Positions 15,163 through 22,497 of a stretch of 23,030 nucleotides of DNA are shown here, piece after piece. Location: positions 1 to 23,030 of the forward strand of contig CAVISR010000046.1 in assembly GCA_963645405.1 (NCBI GenBank). The letters run 5' to 3'. This DNA is from Colivivens sp963645405 (GTDB lineage Bacteria > Bacteroidota > Bacteroidia > Bacteroidales > Bacteroidaceae). The notes beneath the pieces were generated by a model. That model made no database searches, was not told the origin of the DNA, and saw only the letters and a program-made list of their open reading frames with translations. Numbering within the stretch: position 1 is the first letter of the stretch; every line of letters begins with the position of its first letter. The translations under genes were made by a program, and so were the position numbers.

Positions 15163-16110
15163 ATGGAAATGAGGGAAATAGCAATCAGATGTTTGCAGGA
15201 TGAATCGCAGGCATTACTCGACTTGATTGGCAAACTTGATGATAATTTCGACGGAGCAGTGTCGCTCCTCTACAAGTGCAAAGGACACGTTGTGGTTTCG
15301 GGTGTGGGAAAATCCGGACATGTGGCAGCAAAGGTGGCAGCCACATTGGCAAGTACTGGAACTCCTGCGATTTACATAAACCCACTTGATGCGCTGCATG
15401 GCGATTTGGGTATGATTACCGACAGCGACATGGCGCTACTAATATCCAATTCGGGAACATCGGATGAAATCCTTCGCATGGTGGCATTCCTTGAGGAACG
15501 CCATATTCCAATCGTTTCATTGGTGGGAAACACAGAGTCGTTACTCGCACGCCATTCCGCTTATCACATCGATGTGAGTGTGGCAAAAGAGGCTTGTCCG
15601 CTCAATTTGGCTCCCACTTCGTCCACTGCAGCTGCTATGGCGATGGGCGATGCCCTGGCTTGCGTGCTGATTGAGTTGCGCCATTTCAAGGCACGCGATT
15701 TCGCCAAGTTCCATCCCGGAGGTTCATTGGGAAAGAAACTCGTTACGACCGTCAAGGACGTGATGTACACAGAAAACCTGCCAATCATTCCGCCTGAGAT
15801 GAAACTCGTTGATGCAATTATTTCAATCAGTAACGGACATCTTGGATTGGGTGTGGTGATGGAGGACAACAATATCCTTGGCATCATCACCGATGGCGAT
15901 ATCCGTCGTGCGGTTGAGGCTTCCAAATCCAATTTCTTCAATTTGGCTGTGTCGGATTCAATGACAAAGAAACCGAAGACAATCAATCCGGAAGCAAAAC
16001 TGACTCAGATTCAATACATGTTCCACAAGAACAAGATTCACGCACTGCTGGTTGTGGACAAGGAAAATCATCTGCTTGGAATTGTCGACTATTTCTCTAT
16101 CATGAGTTAG
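15163..16110 (+). CDS. kdsD: Arabinose-5-phosphate isomerase (SIS domain plus two CBS domains)
   Basis: The 315-residue protein isomerises ribulose-5-phosphate to arabinose-5-phosphate, the substrate of KdsA. The SIS domain has VVSGVGKSGHVAAKVAATLASTG (44-66) and ISNSGTSDEIL (93-103), then CPLNLAPTSSTAAAMAMGDALA and FAKFHPGGSLGKKL, as in KdsD/KpsF/GutQ. Two CBS domains follow (about 200-260 and 265-315, with GIITDGDIRR). ATG at 15163 is chosen; a TTG at 15151 in frame overlaps the kdsA stop, and an ATG at 15169 is a weaker alternative. It is the last gene of the operon. Assignment to kdsD rather than a capsule paralogue rests on the adjacent kdsA. Confidence 0.93.
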   Translation: MEMREIAIRCLQDESQALLDLIGKLDDNFDGAVSLLYKCKGHVVVSGVGKSGHVAAKVAATLASTGTPAIYINPLDALHGDLGMITDSDMALLISNSGTSDEILRMVAFLEERHIPIVSLVGNTESLLARHSAYHIDVSVAKEACPLNLAPTSSTAAAMAMGDALACVLIELRHFKARDFAKFHPGGSLGKKLVTTVKDVMYTENLPIIPPEMKLVDAIISISNGHLGLGVVMEDNNILGIITDGDIRRAVEASKSNFFNLAVSDSMTKKPKTINPEAKLTQIQYMFHKNKIHALLVVDKENHLLGIVDYFSIMS

Positions 16111-16134
16111 TAGGGTTTGATTGCAGTCCGAAAC

Positions 16135-16260
16135 TTCTCCGAAAACGCGAAAATGCCGTTGTTTGCATGCAAAGCCTTCTCCGGAAAGTCGAAAATGCCG
16201 TTGTTTGCATGCAAAGCCTTCTCCGGAAAGTCGGAGAAGTCATTGCTTGCATGCAAGACC
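16135..16260. repeat. Three 42-bp tandem repeats with a conserved 12-bp palindrome
   Basis: Units at 16135-16176, 16177-16218 and 16219-16260 begin TTCTCCG. Units 1 and 2 differ at a few bases; unit 3 is more diverged. Each carries a perfect 12-bp palindrome exactly 42 bp apart: TTTGCATGCAAA (16162-16173, 16204-16215) and CTTGCATGCAAG (16246-16257). Unit 3 also forms an 8-bp hairpin, CTTCTCCG/CGGAGAAG (16218-16225, 16232-16239). The array lies between two convergent genes; no T-run marks it as a simple terminator. Confidence 0.9.
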
Positions 16261-16283
16261 ATTTTCGGATTTTCTCTTATGCT

Positions 16284-17306
16284 TTAGTGCTCGCTACGCA
16301 GCAATACGTTGTGGCGCAGGAGGTCTCCATAGAAGAAGAGTTCCTGCAAGTGCAGGTTGCCGACGGGGAAGAGGTCTTTCAGCCCTTCGAAATAGTAGCG
16401 TGTGGCATCGATGCCGCTAACCACCAGAACTTTTTGCACTGTGTCCACACTCACTGTTATTGACGTGCCGTCGTTGCTCGGTTTTGCCGCTGTGCCATAA
16501 GGGAACCGTGGGTCGTCGGCTGATGGTGTCTCGCCTGCTTTCAGAAGAGTGGCAGGAGTTGCTGTGGTAGTCCATGACACCGGATTGATACATCCGATAT
16601 TCCCGTCGCAAAGCAGCGGACAAATGGCGGCGGTGGATGTGACGCTGTTGAAATTGACGGTAACTCCTCGTGAAAGTGAGTCTTGTGCCAGTTTAATGTG
16701 TGAGGTCTTGTGGCACGACTGCGTGATGGTGTCCTCGGCAGTCACTCCATAACCCACAATGTAAGCGGCTATAAGCTGTTTATAGGTCTCGTCGCTCATG
16801 TGCTTCAGCACTTCTTTCACCAATTGTGCTCCCTGACTGTATCCGGCAAGGATGAAGGGACGACCGTGGTTGTAGTGCTCCAGGTAATAGTCGAACGCAT
16901 CCAGCGCATCTTGCTTTGCGATGTTTCCTGCCTCTGCCGCTATTGCGCCTTGCAGACCTTCAAAGGTCGCCTGGCGATAATAGGGCAAAAACAGGTTTGC
17001 ACGTGAGGCAAAGATGGTGTCAGCAAGTTGTGCCGACAGTTGCCATGCGTCAATATGCTCTTGCTTCGAAGGGTCGGCATTGTGATGCACGACACCGGAG
17101 GAGTCTGTCCAGTCGGTGACACATGTCGGCAACAGATAGAACACGTCGGGTTGTGTCGTATCGATGCCATCCAACCGTTCGTTGCCGTCGTACCACAGTG
17201 CCTTGTCTGACCAGTCGAGTGAGGCGCTTCCGTTTTTGTTGAGTTTACTTTGACCTGTGCAACTTGTCAGGACAAGAGCAATCGCCAATGTAAATAGACT
17301 TCTCAT
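16284..17306 (-). CDS. DUF3089 family alpha/beta-hydrolase lipoprotein
   Basis: With the ATG at 17306 the protein has 340 residues and begins MRSLFTLAIALVLTSC, a lipoprotein signal with lipobox Cys16. The mature part is an alpha/beta-hydrolase: DVFYLLPTCVTDW (about 54-66) is the DUF3089 opening, FILAGYSQGAQ (151-161) contains the nucleophile elbow with Ser157, and AAYIVGYGV follows the next strand. DUF3089 proteins are presumed secreted esterases or lipases; the substrate is unknown. A longer reading from 17495 is rejected because its extra N-terminus overlaps the epimerase and hides the signal peptide. It follows the epimerase by 137 bp on the same strand. Confidence 0.85.
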   Translation of the reverse strand: MRSLFTLAIALVLTSCTGQSKLNKNGSASLDWSDKALWYDGNERLDGIDTTQPDVFYLLPTCVTDWTDSSGVVHHNADPSKQEHIDAWQLSAQLADTIFASRANLFLPYYRQATFEGLQGAIAAEAGNIAKQDALDAFDYYLEHYNHGRPFILAGYSQGAQLVKEVLKHMSDETYKQLIAAYIVGYGVTAEDTITQSCHKTSHIKLAQDSLSRGVTVNFNSVTSTAAICPLLCDGNIGCINPVSWTTTATPATLLKAGETPSADDPRFPYGTAAKPSNDGTSITVSVDTVQKVLVVSGIDATRYYFEGLKDLFPVGNLHLQELFFYGDLLRHNVLLRSEH

Positions 17307-17443
17307 TGTACTGTATTTTTTTTCATTTCCTTTATTTGCTATCTGTTTATTTCCTAGACTCATAGTATATCGAGACTTCCGGTGTCGAACCGTCATGTGA
17401 GCATCTTTCTCGTATTCCTTGTCAATGATAATATCTCCTGCGC

Positions 17444-18526
17444 TTATTGATAATACCTCTTGTACCATTCCGCAAAAGCCCTCAGTCCGTCGCACAATGG
17501 AGTTGATGGTTTATAGCCGAAGTCCTCCTCCAGCGGTGTGGTGTCAGCGTATGTCACCGGCACATCGCCCGGTTGCATCGGTACAAGTTCCTTGTGCGCC
17601 TCGAAGTCATAATCCTTGGGCAGAACTCCAGCACGAATCAATTCCTCTTGCAAGGTGCTCACAAACTCCAGCAAATTCTCCGGATGGCTGTTGCCTATAT
17701 TATATATCTTATAGGGGGCCCGTGGCAAACCATCGGCTTCCATCTGCTTCTCAGGTGCATGTTTCATTACGCGAACGATACCTTCCACAATATCATCAAC
17801 GTAGGTGAAGTCGCGTTTGCAGTTGCCGTAGTTGAATATCTTGATGGTTTCGCCCTTCACCAGTCGGTTGGTGAAACCGAAGTATGCCATGTCGGGACGA
17901 CCGGCAGGACCATAGACGGTGAAGAAACGCAGACCAGTGCTCGGTATGTTGTAGAGTTTCGAGTAGGCGTGCGCCATTAGCTCGTTGCTTTTCTTCGTTG
18001 CCGCATAGAGACTCACGGGATTGTCCACCTTGTCATCGGTGGAGTAGGGCACTTTCTTGTTGCTGCCATACACCGACGATGATGAGGCATAGACCAGGTG
18101 CTCTACCTCATGGTGACGGCATGCTTCGAGGATGTTGTAGAACCCGATGATGTTGTTCTGGATGTAGGCATCGGGATTGGTGATTGAGTAGCGGACACCT
18201 GCCTGGGCAGCGAGGTTGACTACCACTGCAATGTTGTTCTCACTGAAAATCTTCTCCACCGCATCCTTGTCGGCAATGGACTCTTTGATGAAAGTCCACG
18301 ACTGTTTCCTGTTGTCCCGAACGCTCTTCCTTGCGATTGCTTCAATTTCCTTCAGCCGCTCGTACTTTATGTTGACATCGTAGTAGTCATTCATGTTGTC
18401 AATGCCAATCACGTTGATGTCCTTTATGTCACGGAACAGCCGCTTCACCAGATTGCTGCCGATGAACCCTGCCGATCCAGTCACCATCACTGTCTTCCCT
18501 TCAAGATTTACGTTGTATTCTACCAT
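17444..18526 (-). CDS. UDP-glucuronate 4-epimerase-like NAD-dependent epimerase (extended SDR)
   Basis: The 360-residue protein has the Rossmann motif GSAGFIGSNL (17-26), AAQAGVRYS (107-115), SSSSVYG (148-154) and the catalytic Tyr-x3-Lys in YAATKKSNE. RFFTVYGPAGRPDMAYFGFT is typical of UDP-glucuronate 4-epimerases (CapI/LpsL/GAE type), which convert UDP-glucuronate to UDP-galacturonate. Being downstream of ugd, which makes UDP-glucuronate, fits this closely. The product would feed capsule, exopolysaccharide or LPS synthesis. UDP-glucose 4-epimerase activity is a less likely alternative. No promoter was found directly upstream, so co-transcription with ugd across the 112-bp gap is likely. Confidence 0.9.
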   Translation of the reverse strand: MVEYNVNLEGKTVMVTGSAGFIGSNLVKRLFRDIKDINVIGIDNMNDYYDVNIKYERLKEIEAIARKSVRDNRKQSWTFIKESIADKDAVEKIFSENNIAVVVNLAAQAGVRYSITNPDAYIQNNIIGFYNILEACRHHEVEHLVYASSSSVYGSNKKVPYSTDDKVDNPVSLYAATKKSNELMAHAYSKLYNIPSTGLRFFTVYGPAGRPDMAYFGFTNRLVKGETIKIFNYGNCKRDFTYVDDIVEGIVRVMKHAPEKQMEADGLPRAPYKIYNIGNSHPENLLEFVSTLQEELIRAGVLPKDYDFEAHKELVPMQPGDVPVTYADTTPLEEDFGYKPSTPLCDGLRAFAEWYKRYYQ

Positions 18527-18589
18527 AGTTCTGTTTGAACATTAATGCCCATATAATGTATCGTCAATCTGTCGTTCATGTTTTCTCTG

Positions 18590-18628
18590 ATTAATGAAAG
18601 ATTAATAGTCTATTAATGGTGATTAATG
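18590..18628. repeat. Phased ATTAAT elements with a 17-bp inverted repeat
   Basis: ATTAAT occurs at 18590, 18601, 18612 and 18622, spaced 11, 11 and 10 bp, with another copy at 18541. ATTAATAG-T-CTATTAAT (18601-18617) is a perfect 8-bp inverted repeat. The cluster lies in the gap between ugd and the epimerase gene. Confidence 0.7.
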
Positions 18629-18638
18629 TTGAATCAAA

Positions 18639-20027
18639 TCAATCTCTGCGGAAGATGTCCCGTGTATAGACCTTGTCCTTCACGTCATCGAGGCATGTAT
18701 CGTAGCGGTTTGCGATGATGGCATGGCTCTGTGCCTTGAACTGGGTTATGTCGTTCACGACCTTGCTTCCGAAGAACGTGCTGCCGTTTTCGAGTGTGGG
18801 CTCATAGATGATGACCTCTGCTCCCTTTGCCTTGATGCGTTTCATCACTCCCTGTATTGCGCTCTGCCGGAAGTTGTCGGAATTGGACTTCATTGTTAGG
18901 CGATAGATACCAATTACGCAACTGTGCTCTTTGTTTGCATCATAACAACTGTTCTCGTTGTAGTACCCTGCCTTGCGAAGCACAGCATCGGCAATGTAGT
19001 CCTTGCGTGTGCGATTGCTCTCCACGATAGCCTCGATGAGGTTCTCGGGCACGTCGGCATAGTTGGCAAGCAACTGCTTGGTATCCTTCGGCAGACAGTA
19101 GCCGCCATAACCGAAACTCGGGTTGTTGTAGTGCGTGCCGATACGTGGGTCCAGTCCTACGCCCTCGATGATTGCCCTTGTGTCGAGACCTTTCACCTCA
19201 GCGTATGTGTCGAGCTCGTTGAAGTAACTGACGCGCAGTGCAAGGTAAGTGTTGGCAAAGAGCTTCACGGCTTCAGCCTCCTTCATGCCCATGAACAGGC
19301 AGGGGATGCCCTTGTTTGGTGTAGTGTCCTGTGTCTTATGTTCTGCGTTCTTTTCCCCTTCAGCTTGGTTGCCGATAGCGCCCTCCACGAGGAGTTGGGC
19401 GAAAGTCTCGGCAGCTTCTTTCATTCTGTCCACGTCAGTCACAGCCTTGATAGCCTCGTTGCCTTCAGCAAATTCCTCGCGGTCGATGAGCTTCGGGTAG
19501 CCCACGATGATGCGACTGGGGTAGAGATTGTCGTAGAGCGCTTTGCTCTCACGCAGGAATTCGGGCGAGAAGAGTAGGTTGAGTCGCTTCACCCCTCTCT
19601 TTGCATATTTCAGGTAGAGACTCCGTGTGTAGCCCACCGGAATGGTACTTTTTATCACCATCACAGCATCGGGATTCACTTCCAGCACCAGGTCGATTAC
19701 CTCCTCCACATGGCTTGTGTCGAAGTAGTTCTTCACCGGGTCGTAGTTCGTGGGTGCAGCGATGACCACGAAGTCCGCGTCCTTATAAGCCGCCTTGCCG
19801 TCGAGGGTGGCAGTGAGGTCGAGCGGTTTCTCCGCCAGGTATTTCTCGATATAGTCATCCTGAATAGGTGAAATCTTCTTGTTCAGTTTCTCCACCTTTT
19901 CGGGGATTACGTCCACGGCACTTACATGATGATGCTGTGCCAACAATGTGGCGATGCTCAGTCCTACATAACCGGTTCCTGCCACCGCTATTCTCAAGTC
20001 CTTAAATTCCTTCATCTTTTGAATCAT
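18639..20027 (-). CDS. ugd: UDP-glucose 6-dehydrogenase
   Basis: The 462-residue protein oxidises UDP-glucose to UDP-glucuronate with two NAD+. It has the N-terminal Rossmann site IAVAGTGYVGLSIATLLAQ (13-31), STIPVGYT (127-134), FSPEFLRESKA (153-163), KLFANTYLALRVSYFNELD (255-273) and FGYGGYCLPKD (305-315) with catalytic Cys311. It is longer than the about 390-440 usual, because about 20 residues rich in Glu, Lys, Asn and Thr (about 220-240) interrupt the region before the linker helix. An ATG four codons later is an equally possible start. It has its own promoter at 20072-20102. Confidence 0.94.
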   Translation of the reverse strand: MIQKMKEFKDLRIAVAGTGYVGLSIATLLAQHHHVSAVDVIPEKVEKLNKKISPIQDDYIEKYLAEKPLDLTATLDGKAAYKDADFVVIAAPTNYDPVKNYFDTSHVEEVIDLVLEVNPDAVMVIKSTIPVGYTRSLYLKYAKRGVKRLNLLFSPEFLRESKALYDNLYPSRIIVGYPKLIDREEFAEGNEAIKAVTDVDRMKEAAETFAQLLVEGAIGNQAEGEKNAEHKTQDTTPNKGIPCLFMGMKEAEAVKLFANTYLALRVSYFNELDTYAEVKGLDTRAIIEGVGLDPRIGTHYNNPSFGYGGYCLPKDTKQLLANYADVPENLIEAIVESNRTRKDYIADAVLRKAGYYNENSCYDANKEHSCVIGIYRLTMKSNSDNFRQSAIQGVMKRIKAKGAEVIIYEPTLENGSTFFGSKVVNDITQFKAQSHAIIANRYDTCLDDVKDKVYTRDIFRRD

Positions 20028-20071
20028 TATCGTAGTTTCCGCACTCCGTCCGTATCGGCGGAATGCGGTTG

Positions 20072-20102
20072 CAAAGATACACTATTTCTTCGACATTGCC
20101 AA
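20072..20102 (-). promoter_or_regulatory. Promoter of the ugd-epimerase transcript
   Basis: On the minus strand TTG (20102-20100), 20 bp, TATCTTTG (20079-20072), about 45 bp before the start codon. Good match to the Bacteroidetes consensus. Confidence 0.65.
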
Positions 20103-20392
20103 CTCAATCTTTCTTGATTGCAATTATATGGGAAAGAGTTTGTCAGCTCGGGCGATAAACCTGCTGCTGCGCAGCAAATAAACCGAAGCCTCTCCTAAAT
20201 CCTCTCCTGAAGGAAAGGACTTACCATCCGGATGGCGTGGGAGGAAGAGTGGGCAGCAATAGGAGCTAGCTCTCTCCGAGAGCGTTAAAGCGAGCGAGGG
20301 AATTAGTGGGCTGCAAACATAGCGAACTTGCGTTCGAACGAATTTAGTACATAGCGAACGATTTGAATACTTTTCGAGCATTCGCTCGAGTT
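20103..20392. other. Palindrome-rich non-coding interval between ugd and the ATPase gene
   Basis: With the ugd promoter this makes a 365-bp gap without a gene. It holds TGCTGCGCAGCA (a 12-bp palindrome near 20163-20174), dispersed repeat copy A (20185-20297), two copies of ACATAGCGAAC (20317-20327, 20349-20359), CGTTCGAACG (20331-20340) and a CGAGC-ATTC-GCTCG hairpin just before the ATPase stop. It looks like non-coding repeat sequence, not a decayed gene. Confidence 0.55.
20185..20297. repeat. Dispersed repeat, copy A
   Basis: The first 50 bp (20185-20234) are identical to 22011-22060. After a 25-bp divergent stretch, 20260-20288 is identical to 22065-22093, and similarity runs on to 20297 with one change. 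It is palindrome-rich: CATCCGGATG, GAGCTAGCTC and GCTCTC-TCC-GAGAGC. Confidence 0.92.
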
Positions 20393-21829
20393 TCACACAA
20401 ACAGATCTTTTGCTGAAATTTCTTTGGCGACGATGCTTTTGTGTATTCCGTTTGCCACACCGAAAGTGGTTACGAATGTGGTGACCAATGATTTTGTTGT
20501 ATGTGTCTTTTCTCGGAAAAGTGCAGTGAGGGTGCGTACATGTTGCTCATAGTCCTCGCTGATGACGAATGGTCCGCTGCTAAACTTCATTTCGCACAGG
20601 TTGATGGTATGGTCACCTCTGTCAATCACCAAGTCGATTTGTGCTCCCTTGTCGCTCTTGTCGTCTCTTGACCCGACGTATCTCCATGCCGAGGCGCTGG
20701 TGGATATTCCAGTAATGCCTAATGCATGCTTGATTTGAGTCAGATGGGTCAGACATACCAACTCGAATGCCACTCCCTGCCATGATTGGACTGAACGGGA
20801 GTCATAGTTGTTGGTCCACCATTGTTCGTCCTTGGAGTCATTCTTTCCAACAAATTTATAATAGAATAAGGTGTAGAAGTCAATCAGTCTGTAGATGGCA
20901 CCTTTTGACTTGTTGCCAAACTGTGTATAGGATATGATGAAGTCACATCGCTCCAGGTTGTTGATAACTGTTGTCAGTCGTCTGCCGTCCAATTTCACTG
21001 CCTCTTTTATCTGGCTGAATGTCAGTCCTTCCTTGTTGCGGTTCAGCAACTCCACTACTTCCAGATATTTTTCCGACTTGCTGAAGATGGCTTTATACAG
21101 CTCGTCGAACTCAGTTCTCAATTCTCCGTTCTTTCGGAAAAAGAGCCTGTCGATGTTTTCCAATATGCTCTCAGCAGGATTGAGCAGACTCAGGTAGAAC
21201 GGAATTCCTCCGAAAATCATGTAGAGTTGTATGGCTTGATAGTCGTCAAGCGCAATCCCCTGGCTCGTGAGGTATTCCCGGGTTTCCTTTAGTGTGAAAG
21301 GACGTACATAGATATTGGAGGTTATTCTGGCATGCAGACCACCGGGGTTTTCCACTAATTTATCCATCATCCATGAAGAGGCAGAACCACTTGCTATGAA
21401 CATGATGTCGTTTCTGCGTGCACCCCATCCGTTCCAGAAACCCTCCAATGCTTCTACAAACTCCGATTTCGGGGTGTCAATCCATGGCATCTCGTCGATG
21501 AATATCACTTTCTTCCTGTCGGCAGGCAATGTTTCAAGATATTCCTCCAAAGCATCGAATGCATCAGTCCAGTCAGAAAACGTAGGCATCGATGACAGAC
21601 GTGCTGATTTCTTCAAAGCTTTGGCAAAAGATCGCAGTTGCTTTGCCTTTGTCAGATTGTGCCCTCCCACAAAAGTAAAGTCGAAGGTGCCGTCGAAGAA
21701 GTTGTCTACAAGGAAAGTCTTGCCAACACGGCGTCTTCCGTACACAATGACGAATTCCGATCGGGCTGTTTTCATGCATCTGTCCAGCTCGGCACGTTCC
21801 TTTTCTCTTCCAATGATAATTTGCTTCAT
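20393..21829 (-). CDS. AAA-type ATPase with C-terminal DUF234 (PD-(D/E)XK-like) domain
   Basis: The 478-residue protein matches the 'archaeal ATPase' family (PF01637) common in Bacteroidetes. IIGREKERAELD opens it. Walker A is GRRRVGKTF (31-39), Walker B is VIFIDEMPWID (about 109-119), and IASGSASSWM is the sensor-like strand. A winged-helix segment follows at about 255-325, then a DUF234 domain in which GAQIDLVIDRG and LCEMKFSSG give the Asp and Glu-x-Lys of a PD-(D/E)XK nuclease fold. Role is unknown; such genes are multicopy and often near mobile or accessory DNA. It is flanked by direct copies of a dispersed repeat. A -7-like TATATTTG (21859-21852) lies upstream. Confidence 0.9.
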   Translation of the reverse strand: MKQIIIGREKERAELDRCMKTARSEFVIVYGRRRVGKTFLVDNFFDGTFDFTFVGGHNLTKAKQLRSFAKALKKSARLSSMPTFSDWTDAFDALEEYLETLPADRKKVIFIDEMPWIDTPKSEFVEALEGFWNGWGARRNDIMFIASGSASSWMMDKLVENPGGLHARITSNIYVRPFTLKETREYLTSQGIALDDYQAIQLYMIFGGIPFYLSLLNPAESILENIDRLFFRKNGELRTEFDELYKAIFSKSEKYLEVVELLNRNKEGLTFSQIKEAVKLDGRRLTTVINNLERCDFIISYTQFGNKSKGAIYRLIDFYTLFYYKFVGKNDSKDEQWWTNNYDSRSVQSWQGVAFELVCLTHLTQIKHALGITGISTSASAWRYVGSRDDKSDKGAQIDLVIDRGDHTINLCEMKFSSGPFVISEDYEQHVRTLTALFREKTHTTKSLVTTFVTTFGVANGIHKSIVAKEISAKDLFV

Positions 21830-22229
21830 GCCTAATCAATTTTTCCCTCTGCAAATATACTGCTTTTTATCATGCGAAGGTCGAAAATGTGGGATAAATG
21901 CACTTAATCTTATGTTTTGGAGGCGATAAGGTGCGTTTATCTCATGTTTTTTTTCGCTGTTAGACTATAAGTGAAATCTCTTTAGACTAGTTCTAAAAAC
22001 TAGAGCGAAAGAAGCCTCTCCTAAATCCTCTCCTGAAGGAAAGGACTTACCATCCGGATGAAATTAGGAGCTAGCTCTCTCCGAGAGCGTTAAGGCGAGC
22101 GATGGCATATATAGTATAAGGTGTATGGCGAGCTGCGCTCGAGTGTCATCATCTATGGTTTTGAAGAAAGCCGGGTGGCGGGGTCAAAAAGCTCTTTTTC
22201 TGATTTTGAGATATAAAAAACACGATAAA
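21830..22229. other. Non-coding interval with ATPase promoter and dispersed repeat copy B
   Basis: No gene is supported. It holds a -7 element for the ATPase gene (TATATTTG, minus strand, 21859-21852, no clear -33), an inverted repeat CTAGTT-N5-AACTAG (21987-22003), repeat copy B (22011-22102) and a CGAGC-TGC-GCTCG hairpin (about 22130-22142) resembling the one at the end of the copy A interval. Confidence 0.6.
22011..22102. repeat. Dispersed repeat, copy B
   Basis: Direct-orientation partner of copy A, shorter in the middle: a 4-bp link replaces 25 bp between the 50-bp and 29-bp identical blocks. The two copies bracket the ATPase gene with about 1.8 kb between equivalent points. Confidence 0.92.
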
Positions 22230-22261
22230 TTTGGTGATGTCGGGAAAGTGTTTTATATTTG
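22230..22261 (+). promoter_or_regulatory. Promoter of the DUF3791-DUF3990 transcript
   Basis: TTTG (22230-22233), 20 bp, TATATTTG (22254-22261): a full consensus promoter. Because transcription would start near 22268, an ATG at 22231 cannot be used and the ATG at 22282 is the start. Confidence 0.85.
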
Positions 22262-22281
22262 CCAAACATTACGAGAAAGGC

Positions 22282-22497
22282 ATGAAAGAGTATCAACTGG
22301 ACTTCATAACATATTGTGTCGGGAATTTGGCTGACAGATTGAACATGAGTGCAAGCGATGTGTATAAGATGTTGCGCTCTACGGATATACTGAATGGCTA
22401 TATCCTGCCGTGTTATGATGTCCTCCATACATTCGGCAAAGAGTATATCATGGACGACCTGATAGGTCTGTTAAAGAAACGGGGGGCACTGAAATGA
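22282..22497 (+). CDS. DUF3791 domain protein (possible antitoxin)
   Basis: The 71-residue protein reads as DUF3791: DFITYCVGNLADRLNMSASDVYKMLRSTDILNGYILPCYDVLHTFGKEYIMDDL, with the family's helical start, a helix-turn-helix-like NMSASDVYKML and the YDVLHTxGxxYIxxD motif. These small proteins are commonly paired with DUF3990. The start at 22282 follows an AGAAAGG Shine-Dalgarno-like stretch and fits the promoter at 22230-22261. Its stop overlaps the next start codon (ATGA), so the two are translationally coupled. An antitoxin or substrate-recognition role is inferred from gene order and size only. Confidence 0.82.
   Translation: MKEYQLDFITYCVGNLADRLNMSASDVYKMLRSTDILNGYILPCYDVLHTFGKEYIMDDLIGLLKKRGALK

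Noticed and set aside
16135..16260. CRISPR array
   Set aside because: The 42-bp units abut directly with no unique spacers, there are only three, and no cas genes are present.
16121..16420. Small protein encoded across the 42-bp repeats
   Set aside because: The repetitive frame runs into the opposite-strand hydrolase gene and has no promoter or ribosome binding site. The base changes preserve the palindrome, not the codons.
17307..17495. 63-residue extension of the DUF3089 lipoprotein
   Set aside because: It overlaps the epimerase gene and would place a clear lipoprotein signal peptide in the interior of the protein.
20103..20392. Decayed gene between ugd and the ATPase gene
   Set aside because: A minus-strand frame of about 90 codons exists, but it translates the dispersed repeat and palindromes and resembles no family.
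22231..22281. 17-residue extension of the DUF3791 protein
   Set aside because: The promoter at 22230-22261 lies inside it, so the upstream ATG would not be transcribed.
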